Program-made: the position numbers and the translations under genes
In this document: piece after piece, positions 23,393 to 33,200 of the stretch
Layout of the letters: every line of letters starts with the position of its first letter
Numbering within the stretch: position 1 is the stretch's first letter
Assembly: GCA_944412525.1 (NCBI GenBank)
Contig: CALYBM010000122.1
Location: 1 to 34,370, forward strand
DNA: 34,370 bases
Reading direction: 5' to 3'
DNA from: an uncultured Ruminococcus sp.
Lineage (GTDB): Bacteria > Bacillota > Clostridia > Oscillospirales > Acutalibacteraceae
Notes under the pieces: generated by a model
The model's database searches: none
Told to the model about the DNA's origin: nothing
Seen by the model: the letters and a program-made list of their open reading frames with translations, nothing else

Positions 23393-23408
23393 TAACGGAG
23401 GTAATATT

Positions 23409-23780
23409 ATGGAAAAGATTTACACAAAAAACGCACCCGATGCAATCGGTCCGTATTCTCAGGCGGTAAAAACAGGAGGATTTGTATTCACTTCCGGCCA
23501 AATTGCAATAAATCCCGCAAGCGGCAATGTTGAGGCAGATACTATAGAAGCTCAGACAGAGCAGGTTTGCACTAATCTCAAAAATGTATTGGAGGCAGCA
23601 GGAAGCTCACTTGACAAGGCTGTTAAAACAGTATGCTTCCTTAAAAATATGGAGGATTTTGCAGCATTTAACGAGGTGTACGGCAAATATTTTACAGAAA
23701 AGCCCGCTCGTTCATGTGTTGCGGTAAAGCAGCTCCCAAAGGATGTGCTTGTCGAGGTAGAGGTTATAGCGGAAGCTTGA
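23409..23780 (+). CDS. ridA: RidA enamine/imine deaminase
   Basis: A 123-residue YjgF/YER057c/UK114-family protein that hydrolyses 2-aminoacrylate and 2-aminocrotonate, the reactive intermediates released by PLP dehydratases such as the adjacent IlvA. Visible signatures are APDAIGPYSQAV near the N-terminus, FVFTSGQIAINPASG (about 25-39), and the C-terminal RSCVAVKQLPKDVLVEVE with the catalytic Arg101. Length matches the family. GGAGG sits just upstream of the ATG at 23409; the earlier in-frame start at 23385 overlaps ilvA. It forms a two-gene operon with ilvA, followed by a terminator. Confidence 0.95.
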   Translation: MEKIYTKNAPDAIGPYSQAVKTGGFVFTSGQIAINPASGNVEADTIEAQTEQVCTNLKNVLEAAGSSLDKAVKTVCFLKNMEDFAAFNEVYGKYFTEKPARSCVAVKQLPKDVLVEVEVIAEA

Positions 23781-23816
23781 CAGGTAAAATAGAAATTGTC
23801 TTGTAAAGTATTTTAG

Positions 23817-23853
23817 GCGGATACGGTTTTTGGCTGTATCCGCTTATATTTTT
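23817..23853 (+). terminator. Intrinsic terminator after ridA
   Basis: GCGGATAC (23817-23824) pairs with GTATCCGC (23836-23843), followed by TTATATTTTT. Confidence 0.8.
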
Positions 23854-23857
23854 ACTG

Positions 23858-23886
23858 TTGCATATACATAATAAGTATAATATAAT
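23858..23886 (+). promoter_or_regulatory. Promoter of the DegV gene
   Basis: TTGCAT (23858-23863), a 17-base spacer and TATAAT (23881-23886). Confidence 0.65.
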
Positions 23887-23930
23887 TAACAAAAATCACA
23901 TAAAGTAAATTAAAAAGTCGGAGGACAATT

Positions 23931-24776
23931 ATGAAAGTAAAAATTATTTCAGACAGCACCTGTGACCTCTCAAAAGAATTACTTGAAAAGTACGAAATCA
24001 GCATTGTCCCCCTTTATGTCGTGCTTGACGGTGTAACAAAACAAGACGGAGTTGATATTATTCCGGATGATATTTATGAATATGTAGATAAGAACAATAA
24101 GCTTCCCACCACAAGCGCGGCAAGCATAGGCGATTATCAGGAAGTTTTTAAATACTGGCGTGCCAAAGGCTTCCAAATAGTTCATTTCAATATCAGCAGT
24201 GAGTTTTCAAGCTCATACCACAACGCCTGCATTGCGGCAAAAGAGATAGGGGAAGTATATGTCGTTGATTCCAAAAATCTCTCAACCGGTCAGGGGCTTG
24301 TCGTGCTGCACGGAGCTGAGATGGCTCAAAGAGGAAAAACCGCCGAGGAGATTTTTGAAGAATGTTCGGCACTGACATCAAAAATAGAGGCAAGCTTTGT
24401 CGTTGACAGTATTGACTATCTTCACAAGGGAGGCCGATGTTCGGCTGTTGCGGCATTGGGGGCAAATCTTTTGAAGCTAAAGCCGTGTATTGAGGTTAAA
24501 GACGGCAAAATGAATTCTGGTAAAAAGTACAGAGGTGTAATAAGCCGGGTCATTTTAAGCTATGTTGAGGACAGATTAAAGGGCAGAGATGACATTGATA
24601 TGAGCAGAATTTTTATCACTCATACAAAATGCAGTAATGATACCATAGAAGCCGTGCGTAAAAAAATACTTGAAATTTCACCTGAGTTTAAGGAGATACT
24701 TGAAACTACGGCAGGATGTACCATTACAACACACTGCGGTCCCAATACTCTCGGTATTTTGTTTGTACGAAAATAA
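23931..24776 (+). CDS. DegV-family fatty-acid-binding protein
   Basis: A 281-residue DegV protein. Members bind a long-chain fatty acid and some act as FakB, presenting it to the kinase FakA. Family marks are IISDSTCDLSKELLEKY at the N-terminus, LPTTSAASIGDYQEVF (about 58-73), FNISSEFSSSYHNACIAAKE with the Ser-rich carboxylate-binding loop, VDSKNLSTGQGLVV, and the late DYLHKGGRCSAVAALGANLL and TTHCGPNTLGILF motifs. A GGAGG site precedes the ATG. It stands alone, with no FakA in the window, so the FakB role is only possible. Confidence 0.94.
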   Translation: MKVKIISDSTCDLSKELLEKYEISIVPLYVVLDGVTKQDGVDIIPDDIYEYVDKNNKLPTTSAASIGDYQEVFKYWRAKGFQIVHFNISSEFSSSYHNACIAAKEIGEVYVVDSKNLSTGQGLVVLHGAEMAQRGKTAEEIFEECSALTSKIEASFVVDSIDYLHKGGRCSAVAALGANLLKLKPCIEVKDGKMNSGKKYRGVISRVILSYVEDRLKGRDDIDMSRIFITHTKCSNDTIEAVRKKILEISPEFKEILETTAGCTITTHCGPNTLGILFVRK

Positions 24777-24810
24777 GTGATTTTGGTTTGTTTTAGGTAA
24801 ACTAATTTAA

Positions 24811-24839
24811 TTGAAAAGTGAGGTCTTAAATGATATAAT
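24811..24839 (+). promoter_or_regulatory. Promoter of the TtcA-like gene
   Basis: TTGAAA (24811-24816), a 17-base spacer and TATAAT (24834-24839). Confidence 0.68.
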
Positions 24840-24872
24840 TGTAAGGCTGAATATTATTAAGGGGCTGAGCGA

Positions 24873-25715
24873 TTGGGAAGAGAGCTTAAAAAATATGAGA
24901 TTGTTGAGCGTAGCATAATTAAGACCTACAGAAAAAGAATATGGAATCCGTTTTTAATTGCATTGAAGAATTATAAGCTTGTCAACGCAGGGGATAAAAT
25001 TGCAGTTTGTATTTCGGGCGGCAAGGATTCAATGCTTATGGCAAAGCTTTTGCAGGAGCTTCACAGGTACAGCGAAGTTCCCTTTGAGCTTGTGTATCTC
25101 GTAATGGATCCGGGATACAACGAAGCAAACCGCAAAAAAATCGAGGAGAACGCAAGACTTTTAAATTTGCCGATTAAGGTTTTTGAAACTAACATTTTCA
25201 GCGTTGCGGATAAAACGGTTAAATCACCATGTTATCTGTGTGCCAGAATGAGGCGGGGACACCTTTACAAAAAAGCTCAGGAGCTTGGCTGTAACAAAAT
25301 CGCTCTCGGACATCATTTCAACGATGTGATTGAAACAACTCTGCTCGGAATGTTTTACGGTTCACAGCTTCAGGCGATGCCGCCAAAGCTGCACAGTACA
25401 AATTTTGAGGGAATGGAGCTGATAAGACCTATGTACTGTATCCATGAGGACGCAATAATTGCATGGCAGCGGTACAATGAGCTTGAGTTTATACAATGTG
25501 CATGCAGGTTTACCGAAAATTGCGAGAACGGAAACATGGATTCTAAGCGGCAGGAGATAAAACAGCTTATAAAGGATTTAAAGAAGAAAAATCCGAATAT
25601 AGAAAAAAGTATTTTTAACAGTATCCACTCCGTATGCCTTGACACTATGGTAGGCTACAAGTCAAACGGAGTTGAACACAGCTTTCTTGATTTTTATGAC
25701 GGCAAAGACAAATAA
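24873..25715 (+). CDS. TtcA-like PP-loop ATPase, tRNA thiolation type
   Basis: A 280-residue adenine-nucleotide alpha hydrolase related to TtcA, which inserts sulfur at C32 of tRNA using an iron-sulfur cluster. The PP-loop is CISGGKDSMLMA (SGGKDS at 48-53). The cluster-type CxxC is in SPCYLCARMRRGHLY (Cys120, Cys123), with further cysteines at 209 and 211 (FIQCACRFTENC). LGHHFNDVIETTLLGMFYGS is the second nucleotide-binding segment. The start is TTG at 24873, supported by AAGGGG at 24859-24864. C-terminal tail diverged; related sulfur-transfer enzymes cannot be excluded. Monocistronic. Confidence 0.87.
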   Translation: MGRELKKYEIVERSIIKTYRKRIWNPFLIALKNYKLVNAGDKIAVCISGGKDSMLMAKLLQELHRYSEVPFELVYLVMDPGYNEANRKKIEENARLLNLPIKVFETNIFSVADKTVKSPCYLCARMRRGHLYKKAQELGCNKIALGHHFNDVIETTLLGMFYGSQLQAMPPKLHSTNFEGMELIRPMYCIHEDAIIAWQRYNELEFIQCACRFTENCENGNMDSKRQEIKQLIKDLKKKNPNIEKSIFNSIHSVCLDTMVGYKSNGVEHSFLDFYDGKDK

Positions 25716-25720
25716 AAACA

Positions 25721-25754
25721 CAAAGGGACGGTTTTACCGTCCCTTTGTTAGTTT
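25721..25754 (+). terminator. Bidirectional terminator between TtcA-like gene and potD
   Basis: A perfect 11-bp stem CAAAGGGACGG/CCGTCCCTTTG (25721-25731 with 25737-25747). On the plus strand it is followed by TTAGTTTG. On the minus strand it is followed by TGTTTTTATTTG, the better T tract, so it serves both converging transcripts. Confidence 0.85.
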
Positions 25755-25776
25755 GAATTTAATTATTGTGTCAATA

Positions 25777-26847
25777 TCAGTCAGCCTGAATTTTTACAAA
25801 CTGTTCCTGCATATATGCGTATACATCATCGGGAACATTTGTGAACACATAGCATTTGTCAAGATATTCATCGCTTGGGAAGATGAGCTCATTATTCTTC
25901 ATATCTTCGTCAAGGTAGTCGTCATATGCTCCCTGATTAGGAGTGCCGTAGCAGAGGTATTTGCAGTTTTCAGCGGCAATTTCAGGCTTCTGCATAAAGT
26001 TTATAAATTTCTCGGCATTTTCCTTGTTTTTGCTGCAAGTCGGTATACACATTGCGTCATAGAAAAGGTTTGCTCCGTCCTCAGGCATCGCATAATCAAG
26101 ATTTTCATTTGCGTCCATCATTGTTGCAACATCGCCCGCATAGTATGGCGCAATCGCAGCCTGGCTGTTTTCCATTTCGGTGAATACCTGATCCATTACA
26201 TACTTTTTAAGAAGCGGCTTTTGCTCTGCGAGCTTTTCGGCAGCCTTGTCAACATCTTCCTTTGTACAGCTCGACGGATCAATTCCCAAAAGCTGCATTG
26301 CTATAGCCATTGCATCTCTGCTGTTGTTAAACATCAGTATTTGTCCTTTTAAGTCTTCATCCCACAACGCATCCCAGGATGTCGGTTTTTCGTCAACCTT
26401 TGTTTTGTCATAAACCATAGCTGTTACGCCCCAGCTGTAGCAAACCGTATATTTTTCATCTGGATCACAGTCAAGCTTTTTGAAGCGATCCATAATATAT
26501 TTGTAATTAGGAATATTGTCATAGTTTAGTTCAAGCAGCATATCCTCTTCGATGAGCTTACTTATCATATAGTCTGACGGGATAATAACATCATAGCTTA
26601 CATTGCTGTTTTTGAGCATATTGTAAAGCTCTTCGTTGGTTTCGTATGTAGTGTAGTTTACCTTAATTCCTGTTTCGTTTTCAAATTCTTCGATAACATC
26701 CATAAGGCCGTCTTCGCCGTTTGAGATATACTCACCCCAGTTATAGACATTTACTTCACCTGCACTGTTTGTGCCGCAGCCCGAAAAGCACGCTGCAAAC
26801 GATGCCGTCATAGCGGCGGCAAGGATAATACTGATGATTTTTTTCAT
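25777..26847 (-). CDS. potD: Spermidine/putrescine ABC transporter, substrate-binding lipoprotein
   Basis: A 356-residue polyamine-binding lipoprotein. The signal peptide ends at a lipobox (FSGC, Cys24; FAAC at Cys20 is an alternative). The mature protein opens with EVNVYNWGEYIS, the PotD hallmark, followed by EFENETGIKVNYTTYETNEE and SYDVIIPSDYMISKLIEE. Aromatic and acidic residues typical of the polyamine site follow (YSWGVTAMVYD, and IAPYYAGDVATMM later). An AAGGAG site precedes the ATG. It is last in potA-potB-potC-potD, 31 bases after potC. Confidence 0.95.
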   Translation of the reverse strand: MKKIISIILAAAMTASFAACFSGCGTNSAGEVNVYNWGEYISNGEDGLMDVIEEFENETGIKVNYTTYETNEELYNMLKNSNVSYDVIIPSDYMISKLIEEDMLLELNYDNIPNYKYIMDRFKKLDCDPDEKYTVCYSWGVTAMVYDKTKVDEKPTSWDALWDEDLKGQILMFNNSRDAMAIAMQLLGIDPSSCTKEDVDKAAEKLAEQKPLLKKYVMDQVFTEMENSQAAIAPYYAGDVATMMDANENLDYAMPEDGANLFYDAMCIPTCSKNKENAEKFINFMQKPEIAAENCKYLCYGTPNQGAYDDYLDEDMKNNELIFPSDEYLDKCYVFTNVPDDVYAYMQEQFVKIQAD

Positions 26848-26878
26848 TTCTCAATCTCCTTAAAATAAAATTTTTATA

Positions 26879-27694
26879 TCAAGTCTTTTCTGCTCTTACC
26901 TTTTCTTCGTGCCTGTCACGCAGATTAATAATAATCATAATTATAAGCACGGCAAGAAACAGCAGAGCCGAAAGAGCATTGATTTTTGGTGATATTCTTC
27001 TGTGCGTCATTGAGTAAATCTCAATAGACAGATTTTGAAACTTTGCTCCTCTTGTAAAGTATGAAATTATAAAATCGTCAAGAGAGTATGTAAAGCTCAT
27101 AAGAAGTCCCGAGAAAATTCCCGGCATAAGCTCATGTATAACAACCTTGTAAAATGCCTGCCACTGATTACAGCCGAGATCAAGTGCCGCATCGTAAATA
27201 CTGGGATCCATTCTCCTTATTCTCGGTATGACGCTGAGCACAACAAAAGGCACGCAAAAGCATATGTGGGCAATGAGTACGGTAACATAACCCATTTCAA
27301 AGTTAAACAAAACGCCCAAAGAGGAAAACAGAAGCATAAGCGAAACACCCATAACAATGTCAGGGCTTATAATCGGTATATTTGAAATATTCTGAATCAA
27401 AAGACGCTTTTTGCCTCTGTAATTACTGATGCCGATTGCAGCGGCTGTGCCGAGAATTGTCGCGAAAATTGACGCGAGCACCGCAATGCTTATCGTGTTC
27501 CACAACGCACTCATAATTCTGTCGTCTTCAAAAAGCTCTTCGTACCATTTAAGCGAAAAACCCTGCCACACGGTCGATTTGCCCTCGTTAAACGAATAAA
27601 AAATCAATACTGCGATAGGAGTGTACAGAAAAAGCATTATAACAGCGATATATATTTTTGAAACTATGCCGTTTTTAAATTTTGAGTTTTTCAC
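26879..27694 (-). CDS. potC: Spermidine/putrescine ABC transporter permease
   Basis: A 271-residue integral-membrane permease with six predicted helices. The N-terminal helix reads IYIAVIMLFLYTPIAVLIFY, followed by the typical FSLKWYEELFEDD. The EAA loop that docks on the ATPase is YDAALDLGCNQWQAFYKVVIHELMPGI (about residues 165-191). Its ATG overlaps the potB stop by 4 bases, so translation is coupled. It pairs with PotB to form the membrane channel. Confidence 0.95.
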   Translation of the reverse strand: MKNSKFKNGIVSKIYIAVIMLFLYTPIAVLIFYSFNEGKSTVWQGFSLKWYEELFEDDRIMSALWNTISIAVLASIFATILGTAAAIGISNYRGKKRLLIQNISNIPIISPDIVMGVSLMLLFSSLGVLFNFEMGYVTVLIAHICFCVPFVVLSVIPRIRRMDPSIYDAALDLGCNQWQAFYKVVIHELMPGIFSGLLMSFTYSLDDFIISYFTRGAKFQNLSIEIYSMTHRRISPKINALSALLFLAVLIIMIIINLRDRHEEKVRAEKT

Positions 27695-28482
27695 GCAATC
27701 GCCTCCTCATCGCCAAAGAAGTTCATAATAATGAGGAATACAAAAATGAATACCATAAGAATAAGCGAAATCGCAGATCCCGTGTTTTGGTCGGTCCAAA
27801 AAATTTTGTCAATAATGTCGCCTATCATTATGTCGTCTGTTCCTCCGAGATACTGTGCAACGAGGAATGTGCTGGCACTCGGAACAAAAACAAGTGTAAT
27901 TCCCGAAATTACTCCGGGAATGCTCAAAGGGAAAATAACCTTTTTAAAAACAGCAAAATTGTTTGAACCCAAGTCCTGTGCGGCTTCAATAAGGCTTGAA
28001 TCAATTTTACTCATAACGGTATAGATAGGAAGTACCATAAACGGCAAAAATTCATAAACCATTCCCAGAATAACTGCCGAAGAATTGCCGTAATAGGTTC
28101 CGTGAATACCAAGAATTGAAAGAGCTTTGTCAAGAGGTCCGTTTTGCTGCAAAATCGTAACCCATGCGTAAATCCTCAAAAGAAAGTTCATCCACATCGG
28201 GATCATCAAAAGCATAATTACGGTGTTTTGGGTGGACTTTTTCATTTTGGTTATAAAATATGCCAGCGGGTATGCAAGCAAAAGACAAATCACCGTAGAT
28301 ATAAACGCAATCCAAAGAGATTTTGTAAATACATCGGTGTAAAAAAATGCTTTTGTAAACGGTTCAAGCGAGAAATTGCCGTCCTTATCGGTAAATGCCG
28401 TAAAAGCAATCATCACAATGGGGATCATCGTGAATACAACCATCCAAATGATGTAGGGAATAGAGGGCTTGCGGGATTTCAT
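27691..28482 (-). CDS. potB: Spermidine/putrescine ABC transporter permease
   Basis: A 263-residue permease with six helices. It opens with a short polar stretch and IPYIIWMVVFTMIPIVMIAF. The middle segment MLLMIPMWMNFLLRIYAWVTIL is characteristic of PotB. The EAA loop is IEAAQDLGSNNFAVFKKVIFPLSIPGV. It begins 2 bases after the potA stop codon and overlaps potC at its end. Confidence 0.95.
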   Translation of the reverse strand: MKSRKPSIPYIIWMVVFTMIPIVMIAFTAFTDKDGNFSLEPFTKAFFYTDVFTKSLWIAFISTVICLLLAYPLAYFITKMKKSTQNTVIMLLMIPMWMNFLLRIYAWVTILQQNGPLDKALSILGIHGTYYGNSSAVILGMVYEFLPFMVLPIYTVMSKIDSSLIEAAQDLGSNNFAVFKKVIFPLSIPGVISGITLVFVPSASTFLVAQYLGGTDDIMIGDIIDKIFWTDQNTGSAISLILMVFIFVFLIIMNFFGDEEAIA

Positions 28483-28484
28483 AA

Positions 28485-29903
28485 TCAGCCCTCCTTTAAA
28501 GTGTCAATAACTTCAAATTTCGCTTTTGAAAAGTCAAACGCAAGCGGAACATATGTAGCTACCTGCTCGTCGGTATCGCTTAACATAAGCCATTTTCTGT
28601 CGTCAGACTCAAGAATGATTTCGTTATGCTCACCCTTGTACACAACAGATTCAATGTACAAATCTTTCAGGTGACCTATTCCGTCGCCTGCAAGCGACAG
28701 AGCTTCGGGCGGAAGTGTTATTTTAACTTTTGTATCCTGCGGGAAGTATTTTCCGTCAACCTTAACGGTTTCACCCTCAAGTTCAAATTCAAAGTAATTT
28801 TCTTCTTCGTTTGCGTATGTTACACAAGTTTCAATAACATTATCGTAAAACGGGAGAAGCTTGTTCATAATCTGAATGTTAAACGGAATTATACGCATCC
28901 CGATTACGCTGCCGATTTCCGCTGATTTTGTGGAGTGAATCAGTATCTCGCACTTTCCGCATCTGACGCTTATTTCATAATGAACGCCTTTGAAAGTCAG
29001 CTTTTCAACAGTTCCGACAAGCTGACCGTCTTTTGGAGCAGTAATTTCAATATCTTCAGGGCGTATCACAACATCAACGGGAGTATTCTTTCCGAATCCC
29101 TTATCAACACATTCAAGTTCCTTTCCGAGAATACTGATTCGGCAGTCGTCAATCATTGTGCCGTTAAGGATATTTGCCTCACCGATAAAGTCAGCTACAA
29201 AGGCGTTTACAGGTTCATTGTAAATGTCCTCGGGCGTGCCTATCTGTTCAATAACGCCGTTATTCATAACAACAACACGGTCGCTCATGGTAAGAGCTTC
29301 TTCCTGGTCGTGAGTAACATATATAAATGTCTTTTCCGTTTTTTGCTGAATTTCCTTAAGCTCAAGCTGCATACATTTGCGAAGCTTAAGATCAAGCGCA
29401 CCCAAAGGTTCATCAAGCAAAATAATGTCAGGGTCACACACCAGTGCCCTTGCAATAGCAACACGCTGCTGCTGACCGCCCGAAAGCTTTGCTATATTTC
29501 GCTTTTCATATCCCTTGAGGTCAACTGTTGCAAGCATTTTTGTAACCTTTTCTTTTATTTCATTTTTAGGAAGCTTTTTAAGCTTGAGTCCGAATGCAAC
29601 ATTATCATAAACATTAAGGTGCGGAAACAGAGAATATCTCTGAAAAACCGTGTTTACATTTCTTTTGTTGGGGGGCGTTCCGTTTATACGCTTCCCGTCA
29701 AAAATAACATCTCCGCTTTCAGGTTCGACAAAACCGCCTATAATTCTCAGAGTAGTTGTCTTGCCGCATCCGCTCGGACCTAAAATTGTAAGAAATTCCT
29801 TTTCGTGAATGTCAAGGTTAATGTGGTTGAGTATAACCTCTCCGTCAAACCTTACAAAAATATCCTTTAGCGAAACAATAGATTTCTTTGCTGCCTGCTC
29901 CAT
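28485..29903 (-). CDS. potA: Spermidine/putrescine ABC transporter ATPase with extended C-terminus
   Basis: A 472-residue ATPase energising polyamine import. The Walker A is GPSGCGKTT (42-50), the signature [15 protein letters not shown], Walker [13 protein letters not shown] and the switch histidine VTHDQEEAL. After the ATPase domain (about 1-240) come TOBE-like beta strands ([10 protein letters not shown] and following). The protein is about 100 residues longer than the usual PotA (near 370-380). The extra C-terminal part (about 370-472) again has TOBE-like sequence ([27 protein letters not shown]), as if a regulatory domain were split or duplicated by an insertion. It is first in potABCD. 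Its leader holds a large hairpin (29942-30004). Confidence 0.94.
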   Translation of the reverse strand: MEQAAKKSIVSLKDIFVRFDGEVILNHINLDIHEKEFLTILGPSGCGKTTTLRIIGGFVEPESGDVIFDGKRINGTPPNKRNVNTVFQRYSLFPHLNVYDNVAFGLKLKKLPKNEIKEKVTKMLATVDLKGYEKRNIAKLSGGQQQRVAIARALVCDPDIILLDEPLGALDLKLRKCMQLELKEIQQKTEKTFIYVTHDQEEALTMSDRVVVMNNGVIEQIGTPEDIYNEPVNAFVADFIGEANILNGTMIDDCRISILGKELECVDKGFGKNTPVDVVIRPEDIEITAPKDGQLVGTVEKLTFKGVHYEISVRCGKCEILIHSTKSAEIGSVIGMRIIPFNIQIMNKLLPFYDNVIETCVTYANEEENYFEFELEGETVKVDGKYFPQDTKVKITLPPEALSLAGDGIGHLKDLYIESVVYKGEHNEIILESDDRKWLMLSDTDEQVATYVPLAFDFSKAKFEVIDTLKEG

Positions 29904-29930
29904 TTATGCACCCCTGTTCCTTTGTAAGAG

Positions 29931-30004
29931 ATAAAAAATTAAGAGGCGGCTTGTGCCCGTCTGCAAGTATAGACGATATTTGCAGGCGAACACAGTCCGC
30001 CCCT
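29931..30004 (-). promoter_or_regulatory. Leader hairpin of potABCD, candidate attenuator or palindromic repeat
   Basis: Two 25-base arms (29942-29966 and 29980-30004) with 19 Watson-Crick and 2 wobble pairs around a 13-base loop. On the minus strand the stem is followed by TTAATTTTTT (29931-29940), so it looks like a leaky or regulated terminator between the pot promoter and potA. Its outer TAGGGGCGGAC...GCCGCC shape also resembles mobile palindromic repeats of Firmicutes. Confidence 0.55.
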
Positions 30005-30055
30005 ACAAATTACTTCTTTGTAAAGACATAACCATGATCTAAAAGACCAATTCAG

Positions 30056-30084
30056 ATTATATTCTAATAATCATAAAAAGTCAA
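30056..30084 (-). promoter_or_regulatory. Promoter of potABCD
   Basis: On the minus strand: TTGACT (30079-30084), a 17-base spacer and TATAAT (30056-30061). The predicted leader is about 145 bases, long enough for the hairpin at 29942-30004. Confidence 0.75.
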
Positions 30085-30240
30085 TTAATTATATGTAAAA
30101 AGTTTGTATTGGTAATAAAATTATAATATTTTGTAAAATATCAGAAGTATTGTTTGGTAAATCAACGATTTTTAAAAAATTATGCACAAAAAATACACTC
30201 TTAATTTGGCAGATAAAACATATACATTTTTTAGCAGATT

Positions 30241-30249
30241 TGTTATAAT
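30241..30249 (+). promoter_or_regulatory. Extended -10 promoter of the amylase gene
   Basis: TGT-TATAAT (30241-30249) is an extended -10 element. The -35 region (TATACA near 30221) is poor. The start codon follows about 30 bases later with an AAAGGA site. Confidence 0.55.
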
Positions 30250-30280
30250 GTAATAGAAAATTTATGAAAGGATGTTTTTA

Positions 30281-33200
30281 ATGAAAATGTTCAGAAAAGT
30301 TGCAAGTCTTGTTATTGCAGCTGCTATGATTACTTCATCCTTTGCATTTACAGCGTCTTTCAGTGCGGCTGAAACCCCTGAAGCTGCTGTTTCTGCTGAT
30401 GCGGCACTGCAAAGTGAAGTAGGCGACGGAGTAATTTTGCACGCATTTAACTGGTCTTACGACTCGATTAAAGAAAATCTTCCCGCTATTGCGGCAGCCG
30501 GCTACTCTACGGTTCAGACTTCTCCTGTTCAGCAGCCCAAGGACTACGGCACATCAAACGATGTTTCGGGTCAGTGGTGGAAACTCTACCAGCCCGTAAG
30601 CATGTCTGTTGCCGAAAAGTCATGGCTCGGAACCGAAGCAGATCTTAAAGAGCTTTGCACAGAGGCTGATAAATACGGTATCAAGATTATCTGCGATATC
30701 GTATCAAACCACATGGGTAATGAGGTTGAAGAGGATCCAAGCTCACTCAGCGAGCAGGTAAATACATATGAGCCCGATTTCTATGCAAACAAGAGTACAT
30801 ATTTCCACTCTTATACGGGCAACGCAACCGACAGCTCTGTTCAGAGCGTGGTACAGGGTCACCTCTCAGCTTGCCCCGACCTTAACACAGGTAATACCAA
30901 TGTACAAAACGCAGTAATTGATCTTCTTAAGGAATGTATCGACTGCGGCGTTGACGGCTTCCGCTTTGATGCTGCAAAGCACATCGAAACTCCAAGCGAC
31001 GGTGCGTATGCTTCAAATTACTGGCCTAACATTACTTCTGCTGCCGAAAGTTACTACAAGCAGAAGACAGGCGGTGACCTTTTCATTTACGGTGAAATCC
31101 TCAACACATGCGGCGCAGGAAGAAGCTATGGTGCATACACCGACTACATTAATGTAACAGACAACAGAACGGGCGACGCAGTTCTTGCAGCTGTTGCAAG
31201 AGGCAATGCTTCAACTGCCGCAAGTGCAAACTACAAGTCAGGCGTCAGTGCTTCAAATGCAGTTCTTTGGGCTGAATCACACGACACCTATATGGGTGAG
31301 TCAGGTTCTGCAGGCTATGCTAACACATCGAGCATTTCCGATGAAGATGTTATCAAAGCTTGGGCAATAGTTGGTTCAAGAAAAGACTCAACAGCTCTCT
31401 ATTTTGCTCGTCCCGGTTCTGCTCTCATGGGCGAGGCTGCTACAGATACTGCTTACAAGAGCACTGCAGTATCCGAGATTAACAAGTTCCACAACCTCTT
31501 TGTAGGTCAGAGTGAGAAGCTTGGTTCTTCAAACGGTGTTGCTTATGTTGCAAGAGGCACAAGCGGAATCGTACTTTCAAACTGCACCGGAACAACAAAG
31601 AGCGTAAGCATTTCGGGTACAGGTCTTGCAGACGGTTCGTATATTGATACCATTACAGGTAACAAGTTTACTGTTTCCGGCGGAGTACTCACAGGTTCAA
31701 TCGGAAGCACAGGCGTTGCTGTTGTATATGACGGCACAACAACTCCGAGAAACACTGTATCTGTTGAGAGTGGTAATTTTACAGGCGAGACAATGACTGT
31801 TACTCTCGGTCTTGAGAATGCAACATCAGGTACATATTGCCTTGATAACTCAACACCGGTTGCTTACACAGGTACAACAACTATCCGTATAGGTTCCGAC
31901 TATGACTACGGTGATACAATCAACCTTACTCTTACGGCGACTGACGGAAAAGATACTACCACAGCAACCTACAAGTACACAAAGCAGGAGGCAGCATCTT
32001 CAGGTGTTTATGTTTTCTTCGATTCTTCAAAGATTTCATCTTGGAAGGCACCGTATAATGTTTACATCTATGATGAAGATACTTCCTCAACAAAAACATA
32101 TTCAAATGCTTCATGGCCCGGACAGCCGATGCAGGTAGATCCGGCTACAGGATATTACTATATTGAAGTTTCAGATAATTTCAGCTATGAAAAAGACAAT
32201 GAAACTCAGGAAATCACAGATTCAACATTTGACCTTGCACATTCAAGCAATACATATGTAATCATCAGTGATGCAAACGGTAACCAGCATCCCACAGACG
32301 GTGCAAGATCAAAGCTTAGCCTCGGCGGCACATCAAAGATTTTGACAAGCAGATCAACATCCGGCTGGAACACAACAACACTTGTCCCGGCAGCAGGCGA
32401 AACCGTACCTGCAACAGATGTTACAATGGGTACTGTTGAGACAACTGCTACTACTGCACCGACAACTAAACCTACAACAGCTCCTACTACAGAGCCCACA
32501 ACTGTTCCCACAAAACCGACATCTCCTACATCTCCTGTAGGCACCATGATTTACGGTGATGTAACAAGAGACGGTATTGTAAGAATTGACGACGCTACTG
32601 CAATTCAAAAGCACGCTGCAGATTTAGCGGTGATTCCCGATGAATACCTTGTGCTCGGTGATGTTAACCAAGATAACAGAGTTAATGTCGTTGACGCTAC
32701 AATAATTCAAAAGTATCTTACTGATTCAGCAGATACAGGTGTTACAGGTCAGGTTTATCAGCCGGCAACACAGCCTACTACACAACCTACCACAAAGCCT
32801 GTTGATCCAACCCAAGCTCCTACAACTGAGCCGACTACCAAGCCAACTCAGGCAACACAACCCACACAACCCACACAGAATACAAATCCTCAGCTTTCTA
32901 AGGATTATTACATCTTTGGATATATCAACGGGGCAAACTACGGTTGTGAAGAGGATTACCAGAATCTCGGCGAATACAAGTTTGTAAACGGTAAAGTTAC
33001 TGTTAATTTTGCAGAAACAAGTTATGTCGGTGTTAAGACAGCTGATAATAACTGGTATATGACAGATGACTGGCAGGGTGAAGTGTCGGAGACTACACTC
33101 TACAACACACTTAACCTCGGAACAACAGCTGATAAGCTTATGGTACCTGCAGGTGAAGTTGAGTTTACACTTGTAGAAAACGGCGATGATACACTCACAT

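Noticed and set aside
25672-26352. Plus-strand 226-codon open frame opposite potD
   Set aside because: It lies antisense to potD, which has clear motifs and a ribosome binding site. The frame has no domain, no start signals and odd composition.
28935-29783. Plus-strand 282-codon open frame opposite potA
   Set aside because: Antisense shadow of potA. No ribosome binding site, and the predicted protein shows no coherent domain.
32440-32550. Tandem repeat array in the amylase (ACA/ACT-rich)
   Set aside because: It is the DNA of a Thr/Pro linker. The in-frame codon pattern explains it, so it is not listed as a separate DNA repeat.
32206-32614. Minus-strand open frames rich in Val/Gly and Cys/Arg
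   Set aside because: Artefact of the repetitive Thr/Pro linker codons of the amylase gene on the other strand.
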